64,000 nt of DNA from assembly GCF_002355595.1 (NCBI RefSeq), contig NZ_AP017422.1, positions 7,568,823 through 7,632,822 on the forward strand, written 5' to 3'. A program made the translations under genes and the position numbers. The notes under the pieces are model-generated. The model worked only from the letters and a program-made list of their open reading frames with translations, ran no database searches and was not told the DNA's origin. How positions within the stretch are numbered: the first letter of the stretch is position 1; every line of letters starts with the position of its first letter. The stretch comes from Filimonas lacunae. Lineage in GTDB: Bacteria; Bacteroidota; Bacteroidia; Chitinophagales; Chitinophagaceae. Below, piece by piece: positions 1 to 9,395 of the stretch.

Positions 1-1441
1 TCATTTTGAATATGTTGGTACACACTGTATCTCTTCCTATAAAGTAGAAGGATTAAAAATAAGAGATAATTACCTTGATCATATTTCCGGAATAGGTATG
101 GCTAATCAGCAATGCAGCGATGTAGACGTGAGCGGGAATAACCTGAATCATACCGGCGACAATGGTATGGATTTCCAGCGATGTGAAAGAATTGTTATCA
201 ATAACAACTCGTTTAACAATGCTGGTGATAAAAATGCTGGTAATGCAGGTTCTGCAGCAGCCATTTTTGTGGGAGATGACTATGGGTTGGCTGCATCCAG
301 CAGCACAATTATCAGCAATAATTTTGTTACAGGAACCTATACGCCCAGAAGTAAAACAACTTCGGGCAGCTTTCAGAACTGTGGCTTTTATATTATCGAC
401 GCTAACCATGTAAAGGTTACCAACAATATCATCCGGTATATAGGCGCGTTGCCGGCCGATAAAGATGCGCCGGTGGTGTTAGAAGATGGTAACGGTATTA
501 TGGTGGTGAATACACAAAAGGGCGCGGGTACAGATATTGTGATTGAGGGCAATACGCTGAGTAATATGAAATGCAATGGCATTTATGTAAATGGCCAATC
601 ACGTGAGTTAAAAATTAAGAATAATTACATAGATAAGTTTGGTTTACATGGGTTGTTGATGTGCGCCATTGGAACCAACCTGTTTAGCCAGGTAGAAGGC
701 AATACGATTGTAGATGGCACCAATTTTTATAACAGGGCGGTTGCCGCTGATATTTATGTGGAAGCCCAGAATGCCTGGATCACCAACTTTAACATTTCAC
801 GTAACCAATTGCGAAATGATAGCAGGGGATCGTACAGTTCGCGTAATGATACTGTATTTACCACGCATGGTATTTACTTCAGTGCCAAAGGGTTTGGCAA
901 GTTTAATAACCTGCTGGTAACTGACAATCAGGTGAATGGACACCTGGTGGATGAGATCGGTTTTTCGGATAATATCTCCGAATACAGTGTTACCAATGAG
1001 AATTATTTTCCTTTAGTAAGTTTTAAAAATAATTTTTCAGGCAGCACAGACGACCAGCCCGATATCATTATTCCCGGGTTGAATCAACGTAATAAGCCTA
1101 AAGTAATAACAGAAAGTTATGGCCAGCAGCCGCCGGTGTACGGAAATTACTCTGCAGGATCGGTAATTCGCAACATTTCACCCCAAAATGATGTTTACGG
1201 TTGGGTAGCGGCCAATTCGGGATTTGCAGCTGGCAGCCGATGGAAGGGGGGAATAGGTTATGCGGCAGGGCAAACCGTATATATTAACGAAGACGTATAC
1301 AGGTGCACGGTGGCGGGTGTTTCGGGTAAAGACGGTCCGGTAAAAAAAGAAGAAGGCCTGATTGCAGACGGAGGTATCAAATGGGAGTATATGGGCAACC
1401 GGGTGTACTTTAAAAAGGTGTTATTGAGGGATTTAAGATAA
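1..1441 (+). CDS. Parallel beta-helix repeat protein (5' end outside window)
   Basis: The reading frame is open to the left edge, so the gene starts upstream; the first in-window ATG (98) is unlikely to be the real start. The protein is built of short repeats ending in paired Asn, such as ISNNF, VTNNI, IEGNT and KNNYI, the pattern of a right-handed parallel beta-helix (pectate-lyase-like fold). The last 65 or so residues are not helical repeats; they contain YAAGQTVYINEDVYRCTVAG, which resembles a small carbohydrate-binding or tail-fibre end domain. The substrate cannot be read from sequence. A polysaccharide lyase or hydrolase, or a structural surface protein, is possible. It ends 50 bp before the response regulator gene. 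Confidence 0.7.
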   Translation, partial: HFEYVGTHCISSYKVEGLKIRDNYLDHISGIGMANQQCSDVDVSGNNLNHTGDNGMDFQRCERIVINNNSFNNAGDKNAGNAGSAAAIFVGDDYGLAASSSTIISNNFVTGTYTPRSKTTSGSFQNCGFYIIDANHVKVTNNIIRYIGALPADKDAPVVLEDGNGIMVVNTQKGAGTDIVIEGNTLSNMKCNGIYVNGQSRELKIKNNYIDKFGLHGLLMCAIGTNLFSQVEGNTIVDGTNFYNRAVAADIYVEAQNAWITNFNISRNQLRNDSRGSYSSRNDTVFTTHGIYFSAKGFGKFNNLLVTDNQVNGHLVDEIGFSDNISEYSVTNENYFPLVSFKNNFSGSTDDQPDIIIPGLNQRNKPKVITESYGQQPPVYGNYSAGSVIRNISPQNDVYGWVAANSGFAAGSRWKGGIGYAAGQTVYINEDVYRCTVAGVSGKDGPVKKEEGLIADGGIKWEYMGNRVYFKKVLLRDLR

Positions 1442-1491
1442 GTTTTGTAACTTATCTTCTATTTTTAGCCATAAAATCAAAATCATAAAAT

Positions 1492-2187
1492 ATGGACGGT
1501 AAGAATTACAAAATATTATTGTGCGAAGATGATCAGAACCTGGGGATGGTATTGAAGAATTATCTGGAATTAAATGATTATGATGTAACGCTTGAAAGAG
1601 ATGGCAGACTGGGTTTGGCAGCTTTTCAACGTGAAAAATTTGATATTTGTTTGCTGGACGTAATGATGCCTAATATGGATGGTTTTACCTTGGCAGAAGA
1701 AATCAGGGATATTGATCCGGAAGTACCTTTGTTCTTTTTAAGTGCTAAAACTATGAAAGAGGACATTATTCAGGGCTATAAGCTGGGTGCTGATGATTAT
1801 ATTACCAAGCCTTTTGATAGTGAAGTATTATTGCTGAAAATAAAAGCTATTTTAAAGCGTAATGAAGAAAGTGTTAAAGAAAATGAGAATATAGAGTTTG
1901 ATCTGGGACGTTATCATTTTAATCCCAAACTGCGTGAGCTTATTTTCGATGGTAAAACCCAAACATTATCTCCCAAAGAGAATGAGCTACTGAAAATGCT
2001 GGCTGAGCATAAGAATGATTTGCTGCCACGCGAAAGAGCATTGAAAAAAATATGGGGTAGTGATACTTACTTCAACGGTCGTAGTATGGATGTGTACATT
2101 GCCAAACTGCGCAAATACCTGAAAGAAGATAATAATATTGAAATTGTAAACATTCACGGCAACGGCTTCAGGCTGGTAGCGCCTTAG
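1492..2187 (+). CDS. OmpR/PhoB-family two-component response regulator
   Basis: This 231-residue protein has an N-terminal receiver domain (about 6-120) and a C-terminal winged-helix DNA-binding domain (about 130-230). The acidic pocket is E12-D13-D14, the predicted phosphoacceptor is D56 in LLDVMMP, and the switch and lysine residues are S84 and K106 (in TKPFD). Bacteroidota homologues include RprY-type regulators. No histidine kinase lies beside it in the window, so its partner is either to the left or unlinked. It is followed by a strong hairpin and a convergent lipase gene. Whether it controls the nearby T6SS is unknown; proximity is the only hint. Confidence 0.93.
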   Translation: MDGKNYKILLCEDDQNLGMVLKNYLELNDYDVTLERDGRLGLAAFQREKFDICLLDVMMPNMDGFTLAEEIRDIDPEVPLFFLSAKTMKEDIIQGYKLGADDYITKPFDSEVLLLKIKAILKRNEESVKENENIEFDLGRYHFNPKLRELIFDGKTQTLSPKENELLKMLAEHKNDLLPRERALKKIWGSDTYFNGRSMDVYIAKLRKYLKEDNNIEIVNIHGNGFRLVAP

Positions 2188-2210
2188 TAGTTGTTGCAAT
2201 TACTTAAGTT

Positions 2211-2246
2211 AAGAAGGGCATTGGTTGTATAATCAATGCCCTTCTT
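2211..2246. terminator. Bidirectional intrinsic terminator
   Basis: A perfect 13-bp inverted repeat (arms 2211-2223 and 2234-2246, 10-nt loop) lies between the stops of two convergent genes. The arms begin and end in AA/TT, so the hairpin could serve both strands. Confidence 0.75.
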
Positions 2247-2260
2247 GCTGCACAAACATT

Positions 2261-3211
2261 TTATGAAATAGGTAAACCAAAGCGTCTGGCTCCCTCACGT
2301 ATGAACTTATCCGCTTCATCACTGCCCTCTGAACAAATCTGATCAATAGGTTTATGAAAGCGTTTGGTGAGCGGGTTTATATTGTCTACTGTAACTACAT
2401 TTCCCATTCCATCTGATATGGTACGTGTATCTGGTTGTATTATACATGAATCATCTCCAAACGTGCTTAACTCTGCACGACTGGTAACATAAGAACCACC
2501 TATACCACCATGAGAGGTGTAAAAGAAACGTTCTTCGTGATAATCAGATTTGTATTGTGTAGAGGTATTGCTGAACATGCCCCTGGAACCTACATCAGGA
2601 TGACGGCGCGCATGAAATACATATTTTACATTCTCTACTACTGCTCCATCCAGGCAGGGCTGCCTGTCTACTGCATCGTATAACGCCAGAAAATACACTT
2701 TAATAACAGGGCTTAACATACGCGCCAGGTTGGTGGCCACCAGGCCACCACGGGAATGTCCGGCCAGTACAATTTGTACCTGGTTGGGGGTAAACGGCTG
2801 ATGAGCCAGCATTTGTGCATTCACCTGCACTGGCAGGCGCATATTGGAAGTGGATAGATAGCTATATCCATCCATAGTTTGAAAAGAGGTTTGCTGGGAA
2901 GATTGCATACAGCTGTTTACATCAAACATATCCAGCGGATGAATATTGCCGTTTTTGATCTGAGGAAAAAGTGTAGTCAGGCGATGCATAATAAAATCAA
3001 GCGCCTTTTGTAAAATAGCTTCCGATTCCCGCCCCCATACCGAATCGGAAGGGCCATCAAAAAACTGTTTATCAATGCCGCGGGCGCCATAATGAAAATC
3101 GCGCACAAACTGGTAAATATGGCTATTGCTACCATCGGCATGCCGCCAGCTGGAAGAGCCTGTGCCATCTATTCCTACTACAATATACTTTACGTTTGCA
3201 GGTGTGCCCAT
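2261..3211 (-). CDS. Tle1-like (DUF2235-type) alpha/beta-hydrolase, candidate T6SS lipase effector
   Basis: This 316-residue protein has no signal peptide. The N terminus carries DGTGSSS (15-21), like the DGT motif that opens DUF2235/Tle1 phospholipases. The nucleophile elbow is GHSRGG (151-156, Ser153). A plausible acid is Asp179 in LYDAVD, and a plausible catalytic His is His234 in SHGGIGGSY, which mirrors the HSDVGGGY motif of Tle1 enzymes. The family includes T6SS phospholipases that attack target membranes. The gene is divergent from tssE across 220 bp, so it sits at the T6SS edge. No neighbouring immunity gene is seen, which weakens the antibacterial-effector reading. A housekeeping lipase is the alternative. 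Confidence 0.75.
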   Translation of the reverse strand: MGTPANVKYIVVGIDGTGSSSWRHADGSNSHIYQFVRDFHYGARGIDKQFFDGPSDSVWGRESEAILQKALDFIMHRLTTLFPQIKNGNIHPLDMFDVNSCMQSSQQTSFQTMDGYSYLSTSNMRLPVQVNAQMLAHQPFTPNQVQIVLAGHSRGGLVATNLARMLSPVIKVYFLALYDAVDRQPCLDGAVVENVKYVFHARRHPDVGSRGMFSNTSTQYKSDYHEERFFYTSHGGIGGSYVTSRAELSTFGDDSCIIQPDTRTISDGMGNVVTVDNINPLTKRFHKPIDQICSEGSDEADKFIREGARRFGLPIS

Positions 3212-3431
3212 AGTGGTATGTTTTCAATGAAAGTAGCAGCGTGGGGTATGATTTATATGCAAAATTTACACCAATGAGTATTTCAATACATTAAAATTTA
3301 CAATAGCAAAAAAAGGCACCATTTTTGTTTTTATTTTAACCTTCGCGTTGCCGAATCAAGACAATCCCTTTTGAACCTGGCTCGCTGTTTACCTTAAGTA
3401 ATTGAGTTTTATTGATTATTAAACACCAGGT

Positions 3432-3866
3432 ATGCAGTTTGAATATTACACCCTACCTATGGAGCTGGGAAAAGTGATAAAGAAACAGGAGTTGCCAAGA
3501 TGCTCGCTGCAGCAATCTATAGCACACCATTTACATTTGATATTAACCACTTCGTTTGGAGAATTATTGAGCGATCCGGATTTTGGCAATGGATTGTGGG
3601 AAGAAGATTTTGACAATGTCACTTACCGGGGAAGGCAAAAAGAGTTAATTATTCAATCATTAATGCGGGCTATTCAGCGATACGAAAAGCGTTTGGAAAA
3701 AGTGCGTGTGCAATTGACTGTGAGCCAGGAAGAAGTGTCAGATTTGTCTGCTGAATCCCGTGTAAAACGAAAGCTGGATATTGTTATTGCCGCTATACTA
3801 AAAGCTACCAACGAACCCATTACTTACCGTGATAGTTTTTTTATAAGTCCACTTGCCTATAATTAA
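3432..3866 (+). CDS. tssE: T6SS baseplate protein TssE (gp25-like)
   Basis: A 144-residue gp25/GPW-family protein, a wedge component of the T6SS baseplate that seeds sheath polymerisation. Recognisable features are the central LLTTSFGELLSDPDFGN stretch, where T4 gp25-type proteins carry their conserved acidic turn, and the following amphipathic helix rich in Arg/Lys/Glu. It opens a same-strand run of T6SS genes, with tssF starting 55 bp downstream. Identification rests on this sequence plus strong synteny. Confidence 0.8.
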   Translation: MQFEYYTLPMELGKVIKKQELPRCSLQQSIAHHLHLILTTSFGELLSDPDFGNGLWEEDFDNVTYRGRQKELIIQSLMRAIQRYEKRLEKVRVQLTVSQEEVSDLSAESRVKRKLDIVIAAILKATNEPITYRDSFFISPLAYN

Positions 3867-3921
3867 TCACTAACCTGCCATTTAACCGTACCAACCCGGA
3901 ACTGGTGATAGATAAATACCT

Positions 3922-5787
3922 ATGCACGAAAATAGTGAACATATCAGAAACCGTATGTTACAGGCGGCTGCCAAAATATGGGGGTATCCGGAAACGGATG
4001 CTGCGTCCGATTTTGATCCGCTGGTGTCATTATTGTTATCGGTCAATGCCGCTGAACTGGAGCGTTTATCCAACGAAATTCAACATAGTCGCATACGGAT
4101 AATGGAGAGGATGGTGCAGCTGATGGCCCCGGATGTGTTAACCGGTCCTTTGCCAGCATCTGCTGTTTTGTATGCATTAAGTACCGATAACCAAACCATG
4201 TTGGGGGCGCATGAACAGTTTTTTTATAGCAGGCGTGTAGCTGCTGCTTCGGAAAGTGAACCTGTCAGAAATAAAGACCTGTATTTTACACCGGCAGGTA
4301 ATTTTTTCCTGAATAAATGTGCCGTGCACTATATGGCAACGGGCAATAAGCTATTCCGGTATACAGACACTTTAACCAAAGAGCTGGTGGCTTATACACA
4401 AGGGCAAGCGGCTTTGGCGCCTAACGTTTTATGGCTGGCCATAGATCAATGCGACATCAGCCTGCACAATACCCAGTTTTATTTTCAAATAAGGAATGAA
4501 GTAAATAAGCCTGTTTTTTACAATCAGCTACCGCAAGGAAAATGGTACATCAATGGCCAGTCTGTGCAGGTGAAAAAAGGGTACAATTCCCGGGAAGAGG
4601 ATGCGCTGTATAACCAGGTAGAACAATTGTTACAACAAGGTGGTATTGCTGCTAAAGTACTGCAACAGGTAAGAAAATTGTTTGCGCATTGTTTTATTAC
4701 CCTTACCGATGCAGATAACATCTCTGCGCATAGCGCGGCTATTATGCCCGAAGCTATTAGTAAGGTTTTTGCGCCGCATCAGTTGCAGGCTCTATTGGCC
4801 CGTTCTGTAAGATGGGTGCAGGTTGTGTTTCCGGAAAATATCACCAGCGAAATGCTGGAAGATGTAAACTGTTTTACCAACTGCATTCCTATAGTAAACC
4901 GCCGCTTGCATGATGTTACCTACCGATTACAGGAAATGGCCAATGTATTACCACTCACCACGGATGATCAGTTTTTTGATGTGGCCAGTGTTACGGATGA
5001 CAATGGAAGTCAACTGCATTTGCGGAATCCCTCGAAAGAAGCGGGAGAAGATATAGATATATTGTTTAGAAGTGGCGGGGCTGGCCGGTTTGATGAACGG
5101 GATGCCACTGCTGTTATTCAAAACCTTATCCAGTTGTTGCGGGATGAAAGCGCCGCTTTTTCGCGATTAGGGAGGGATTTAATTGCAGAGGAAACCAGGC
5201 AATTGCAACAGGTGATTACCAAACTGGAGCAATTGCTGGCGCAAAAGCAACCGCAGGCAGAGAGAGTACCTTATCTGATTATACGTAAAGGCAAGCACGC
5301 CGATGTACGCCATTTGTTTGTAAAATACTGGAGCACCAATGGGGCAATGGGTAATGATATCAAGGCCGGCACTCCATTACTGCCCTATAAAACAGGAGCA
5401 GTAAACCATGCCGTTACCTGCCTGCTTACTAATACGCATGGTGGCCGTGACAGGTTAACACAGGCTGATAGTGTGGTTGCTTATAAACAGGCTGTTTTAT
5501 CTAAAGACAGGGTGATGAGCCAGGAAGATATCCGGCTGTTTGTGCTGGGATATTTTGGTAATCGCGTAAAACGCATAGAAGTAGAGAAGGGAGTAATGGT
5601 AGCAGTAGATACCAGTAAAGGATTTGTAAAAACGATTGATGTAAAAGTGGTGCTGGAGAAAAAAGCTTACCTCGATGCCATGGAAAAAAATGAAGTGAAT
5701 TACTGGAAAGAACACCTCGCGCTTCAGTTGGCGGATAGGTCTATGGCCTTTATGCCTTTTAGAATATTTATAGAGGATGCTGCTTAA
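3922..5787 (+). CDS. tssF: T6SS baseplate protein TssF
   Basis: This 621-residue protein matches the TssF/VasA baseplate family in length and in its N-terminal pattern: a helical start, then RIMERMVQLMAPDVLTGPLPA, the usual junction of this family. The rest is mixed alpha/beta with a C-terminal region ending MPFRIFIEDAA. TssF forms the wedge with TssE, TssG and TssK on the cytoplasmic side of the inner membrane. The next gene (tssG) starts 10 bp after the stop, or overlaps it by 11 bp if an upstream ATG is used, indicating coupled translation. Confidence 0.85.
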   Translation: MHENSEHIRNRMLQAAAKIWGYPETDAASDFDPLVSLLLSVNAAELERLSNEIQHSRIRIMERMVQLMAPDVLTGPLPASAVLYALSTDNQTMLGAHEQFFYSRRVAAASESEPVRNKDLYFTPAGNFFLNKCAVHYMATGNKLFRYTDTLTKELVAYTQGQAALAPNVLWLAIDQCDISLHNTQFYFQIRNEVNKPVFYNQLPQGKWYINGQSVQVKKGYNSREEDALYNQVEQLLQQGGIAAKVLQQVRKLFAHCFITLTDADNISAHSAAIMPEAISKVFAPHQLQALLARSVRWVQVVFPENITSEMLEDVNCFTNCIPIVNRRLHDVTYRLQEMANVLPLTTDDQFFDVASVTDDNGSQLHLRNPSKEAGEDIDILFRSGGAGRFDERDATAVIQNLIQLLRDESAAFSRLGRDLIAEETRQLQQVITKLEQLLAQKQPQAERVPYLIIRKGKHADVRHLFVKYWSTNGAMGNDIKAGTPLLPYKTGAVNHAVTCLLTNTHGGRDRLTQADSVVAYKQAVLSKDRVMSQEDIRLFVLGYFGNRVKRIEVEKGVMVAVDTSKGFVKTIDVKVVLEKKAYLDAMEKNEVNYWKEHLALQLADRSMAFMPFRIFIEDAA

Positions 5788-5797
5788 TAAACACCTT

Positions 5798-6745
5798 ATG
5801 GAAACAAAAGACCGTTTACAACAACTACTCGCACAACTGCAGCAAAGCAATGTCGATATAAAAGCGGAAATAGTGCTTTGGCAGGCAATAACAGCAGGTG
5901 TACAACGTGGCGAACTGGTGGTGAAAAATAGTCGTTTTTTTGAACGGGAATATGCACGGGATATAGCGAGCTGCAATATAGTGGAGGATGACTGGTATCG
6001 TTGTTATATGGAGGTGCAGCTAACCAGGCCGGGGTTTTATGATATGTTGCCGGAAAGCCTGTTTTTTCAGCCAGGCACCAACGACTTTCATCGCCGGATG
6101 GGAGCGGCTGAAATGGCGGCACAATACCAGCAACATAAACAGAAAGAAAGGGAACTGCGCCTGTTTTTTCAGCCATTTGAAAACGAAGTATTTCATCAGC
6201 AACTGATGTTGGAAAAAGAAGAAGTGGCGCTGCTGGATGCTTTAAACAATAAGGCCTTAAACAGGTTTCTGGTACATTTCTGGAACCTGCCTGTTCAGTT
6301 ACCTATAGCACTGGCGGCATCATTTATTCTGTTAATGCCTTATGCACATCATATTAACGGCAATATTGCTTTCATGCAACAGTGTCTGGAATTATTATTA
6401 AACGAACGGGTAGCCGTAGTGGTGAAAAATGCCCGCGAAACCCAGGCCGCTGCTAACCTGCAGGCGGGGCTGGGGCAGCAAAATCTGGGAGATAGCATGA
6501 TATGTGGGAACTCATTTTACGAAGATTACCCGGTGTTACAATATACTATTGGTCCGCTGCAACATTCACCGGTAACGGGCTATGTGAAAGGCGGATTGCA
6601 ATACCTGCTTCTGGAAACATTCAATCGTTTTTTTGCACCGGTGGAAGCGGATATCATCATTGACGTAGAAGTGGAAAGAGAAGCAGCAGTGATGCGGTTT
6701 ACAGAAGAAGAGCAGCCGGTTCTTGGTTATTCTTCTGTATTGTAA
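5798..6745 (+). CDS. tssG: T6SS baseplate protein TssG-like
   Basis: About 315 residues from the ATG at 5798; an alternative ATG at 5777 would add seven residues and overlap tssF. The fragment LRLFFQPFENEVF and the position right after tssF fit TssG, the wedge partner of TssF. Divergence from proteobacterial TssG is large, as expected for subtype iii systems, so synteny carries much of the call. A TssG-like fold could be tested by structure prediction. Confidence 0.75.
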   Translation: METKDRLQQLLAQLQQSNVDIKAEIVLWQAITAGVQRGELVVKNSRFFEREYARDIASCNIVEDDWYRCYMEVQLTRPGFYDMLPESLFFQPGTNDFHRRMGAAEMAAQYQQHKQKERELRLFFQPFENEVFHQQLMLEKEEVALLDALNNKALNRFLVHFWNLPVQLPIALAASFILLMPYAHHINGNIAFMQQCLELLLNERVAVVVKNARETQAAANLQAGLGQQNLGDSMICGNSFYEDYPVLQYTIGPLQHSPVTGYVKGGLQYLLLETFNRFFAPVEADIIIDVEVEREAAVMRFTEEEQPVLGYSSVL

Positions 6746-6768
6746 TAATATATGATAAAGAATAAATA

Positions 6769-7641
6769 ATGAAAATGGAAAAATGGTTTTCGCCTGATAT
6801 GAGCCCTTCGTTTTTATTAGTAGGTATTGGTGTGTTAAGCATCAGTACTGTGTTTGGGCTTGTGGTATCTAAAATACGCGGAAGCTTTAAACCGTTTGGA
6901 AAAGCTTCTTTGATCTATTTGCTGGCATATGGTGCAGCCTTTGCTTTACTGGGGTTTTGTATTGCTTTGCCATTGAAAACGTATTTGCAACATTATGTGT
7001 TTATACAAGTGTTGTTTGCTGGCTTAGGAGTAATGCACTTGTTTACGCAGTACCGGTTTTTGAAATGGTCTGGCGAAGGGGCATTCTGGGCTGAGTTGTT
7101 GTTTACGATAGTATTAACGATGTTGGGCTATTTGTGTTTTGTAATGGTATACCGCATTGTAAACCGCGAGGGCATTGAGTTAATAATGGGTACCGTTTCC
7201 TGTGCTTTTATATTGCCCTTTTTTGTTTTTTATACCTATCGAAAGGCGGTGCAAATTCCTCCGAAAATATTTATACAATGGTTTTATCCGGTTCATAAGC
7301 ACATACAGGATCCGGATGAAAGCAAGCTGAAAAACCTGCTGATTATCAGTTTTGAGTTTTTGAAAAAAGAGAACGATCGCTACTCTACTAATTTCAGAGC
7401 CAAAGCTCCTTCTGACATGGAGTTTGGACAGTTGTTTTATTATTTCATCAACGATTACAACGAGCGCCACCCGGGCGGCACTATTCATTATACCAATACC
7501 ACCGGTGAACCTACCGGTTGGATCTTTTTTAAAAAGCCTAAATGGTACACTATTGTTACACAGTACATTGATACCGATAAGAGCATTTTTTTAAATAATA
7601 TCAGGGAGAATGATGTGATTATTTGCAGCCGTATTTCCTGA
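6769..7641 (+). CDS. tssN: T6SS-iii inner-membrane protein TssN
   Basis: A 290-residue polytopic protein with five predicted membrane segments (about 12-33, 47-68, 75-95, 107-129, 138-156) and a soluble cytoplasmic tail of about 130 residues. TssN is one of the membrane-complex proteins specific to Bacteroidota T6SS-iii, which replace TssJ/L/M. Length, topology and position between tssG and tssK fit. The 3' end lies 17 bp before the preferred start of tssK (7659). Confidence 0.83.
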   Translation: MKMEKWFSPDMSPSFLLVGIGVLSISTVFGLVVSKIRGSFKPFGKASLIYLLAYGAAFALLGFCIALPLKTYLQHYVFIQVLFAGLGVMHLFTQYRFLKWSGEGAFWAELLFTIVLTMLGYLCFVMVYRIVNREGIELIMGTVSCAFILPFFVFYTYRKAVQIPPKIFIQWFYPVHKHIQDPDESKLKNLLIISFEFLKKENDRYSTNFRAKAPSDMEFGQLFYYFINDYNERHPGGTIHYTNTTGEPTGWIFFKKPKWYTIVTQYIDTDKSIFLNNIRENDVIICSRIS

Positions 7642-7658
7642 CGCTAAACCAAAAAACT

Positions 7659-8837
7659 ATGAGTACACACAAAGAATTTCTCCCTGTAAACTGGGTAGAC
7701 GGTATGAAGATTAATAAAAATCATTTTATTAGTCAACAACATGCCAGCACCTATCAGCAGGCTATTAGTAGCAGCTGTTTATTAAACAATCATAATTACG
7801 GGTTACTGCCTGCTACCAATATAAACCAGGCCCGGGCAGGTGTTTGGCTCAATGCCGATAATCAGCAACATGTGCAGGTGCGTGTAATGGAATGCCGGGC
7901 GGTAACAAGAGGTGGCTATCCTATTGCGTTTCACAACGATACAGCCTTGGATAATAGTAGTTTGAGTGCGCGTATCCCGGGGTTGAGTGTGCCATTTTCT
8001 GATCTGGCGGGCAAGCAAAATGCTTATTACATTGTACTAAGCATAAATCCATACGAGCGGGTGCCGTCAGGTGCGGCTAATCCCGAAGAGGTGCCGGCAC
8101 GTTTGCCTTATACCACACCGGCTTATTCCGTGATGCTATTGCCGGTAGCAGAAACCAACATGCATAGCCTGGGTAGCTTTCAATTGCCGGTAGGTAAAGT
8201 GCATACGATGGAGCAACGGGTAATGCTGGATGAATCTTACATACCGCCTTGTGTAGCCGTTAACAGCCACGTGGTGCTACTGGAAGCGCATGCCAGCCTG
8301 GAGCAGTTTTATGGCAGGATGGAATTAAATGCGGTACAGATAATACAAAAGATTTTACAAAAGAAGCAGCAGAACGATTTGTCAGAACCTGTACAACGTA
8401 TGTGTGAGAACATGTTGGTGTATATAGCAAATGTGTATACACAGCTAAAACTGGAAGGCTTGTATGCACCACCGGTAACTCTGGTGAGTGGGGCGGCCGG
8501 GTTTGCCAGGATTGTAAAGAATACTTTAGACTTATATACGGGCACTATTCGTGAAGAACTACTGAATTATTTTGCTGAATGGTGTGGTATTAAGCAAACC
8601 GACCTGGAAGACAGTGTTACTGCTTTATGTAACTATCAATACGATCATCTGGATATTTATGCGGGTGTAGATAAAGTATTAACCTTCTCTGCTGTTGCGC
8701 TGAAATTATTTAACACGTTAGCAGCACTGGATTATATAGGTAAAAAGAAAGAAGCGGGCATTTTTGTGAAAGAACAAGTGATTGTGCCGGAAGAAGAGGT
8801 ACAGATGAAAAAACGCAGAAGTTTTCTTGCCGACTAA
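7659..8837 (+). CDS. tssK: T6SS baseplate-membrane connector TssK
   Basis: About 392 residues from ATG 7659, which follows the tssN stop; a longer frame from 7623 overlaps tssN and has no support. The N terminus FLPVNWVDGMKINKNHFISQ is the family hallmark (W-x-x-G-M-x-hydrophobic-x-x-x-H-F), the shell domain of TssK, ImpJ and VasE. TssK trimers join the baseplate wedges to the membrane complex. The C terminus ends in a basic KKRRSF tail. Confidence 0.87.
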   Translation: MSTHKEFLPVNWVDGMKINKNHFISQQHASTYQQAISSSCLLNNHNYGLLPATNINQARAGVWLNADNQQHVQVRVMECRAVTRGGYPIAFHNDTALDNSSLSARIPGLSVPFSDLAGKQNAYYIVLSINPYERVPSGAANPEEVPARLPYTTPAYSVMLLPVAETNMHSLGSFQLPVGKVHTMEQRVMLDESYIPPCVAVNSHVVLLEAHASLEQFYGRMELNAVQIIQKILQKKQQNDLSEPVQRMCENMLVYIANVYTQLKLEGLYAPPVTLVSGAAGFARIVKNTLDLYTGTIREELLNYFAEWCGIKQTDLEDSVTALCNYQYDHLDIYAGVDKVLTFSAVALKLFNTLAALDYIGKKKEAGIFVKEQVIVPEEEVQMKKRRSFLAD

Positions 8838-8867
8838 TATTCACTCACTACTAAACTGAAAATACCT

Positions 8868-9383
8868 ATGTCACAAGTCATGAATGCACAGGAAAGACGC
8901 CAGGCCTTTTGGAAGTTTCTTTTCTTTTTTGTGCTGTCCACCGCACTGATAGTGGGCGTTGTTTATTTTGATATGCGTATCCCTTCCAAAGACAATGAAA
9001 TGTTGCGCGAACAGGTAGCACATTATAAAATTCAGGCTACTGCGCAGGAGAAGTTTGTAAAAAGTATGGATGAGGCCCGTGGTTTAATTGACTCATTGAA
9101 TAAGCCGGGTGCCAATATGGTATACCTGAATCAGCAGGTGGCAGCCAAAATAAGAGAACTTTCTGAGTTGCAATATAAAGACAGCAGTATATACAGCCGG
9201 CTGAATAAAACGGTGCTGGATGTGTATTTACGTTACCAGGAAAGCACGAATAAAGTAGTGAGCATGGGTGATGTGCCACGGCAGCTGGAAGAGTATAAAA
9301 TGAAATATGAGCAGGCACAGCGAGATCTGGACAATGCCAGGCGCGATCTGGATGTGATCAGGAGAAGCACGAACGGGTATTAA
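8868..9383 (+). CDS. tssO: T6SS-iii membrane-complex protein TssO
   Basis: This 171-residue protein has one membrane segment near the N terminus (about 16-34) and a long Gln/Glu/Lys-rich, probably coiled-coil periplasmic part (about 41-170). This topology and the position after tssK match TssO, a trans-envelope component specific to subtype iii T6SS. It ends 12 bp before the stop of a convergent NlpC/P60 gene, so the operon may pause here or be read through antisense. Confidence 0.78.
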   Translation: MSQVMNAQERRQAFWKFLFFFVLSTALIVGVVYFDMRIPSKDNEMLREQVAHYKIQATAQEKFVKSMDEARGLIDSLNKPGANMVYLNQQVAAKIRELSELQYKDSSIYSRLNKTVLDVYLRYQESTNKVVSMGDVPRQLEEYKMKYEQAQRDLDNARRDLDVIRRSTNGY

Positions 9384-9395
9384 TTTCAAAACAGA

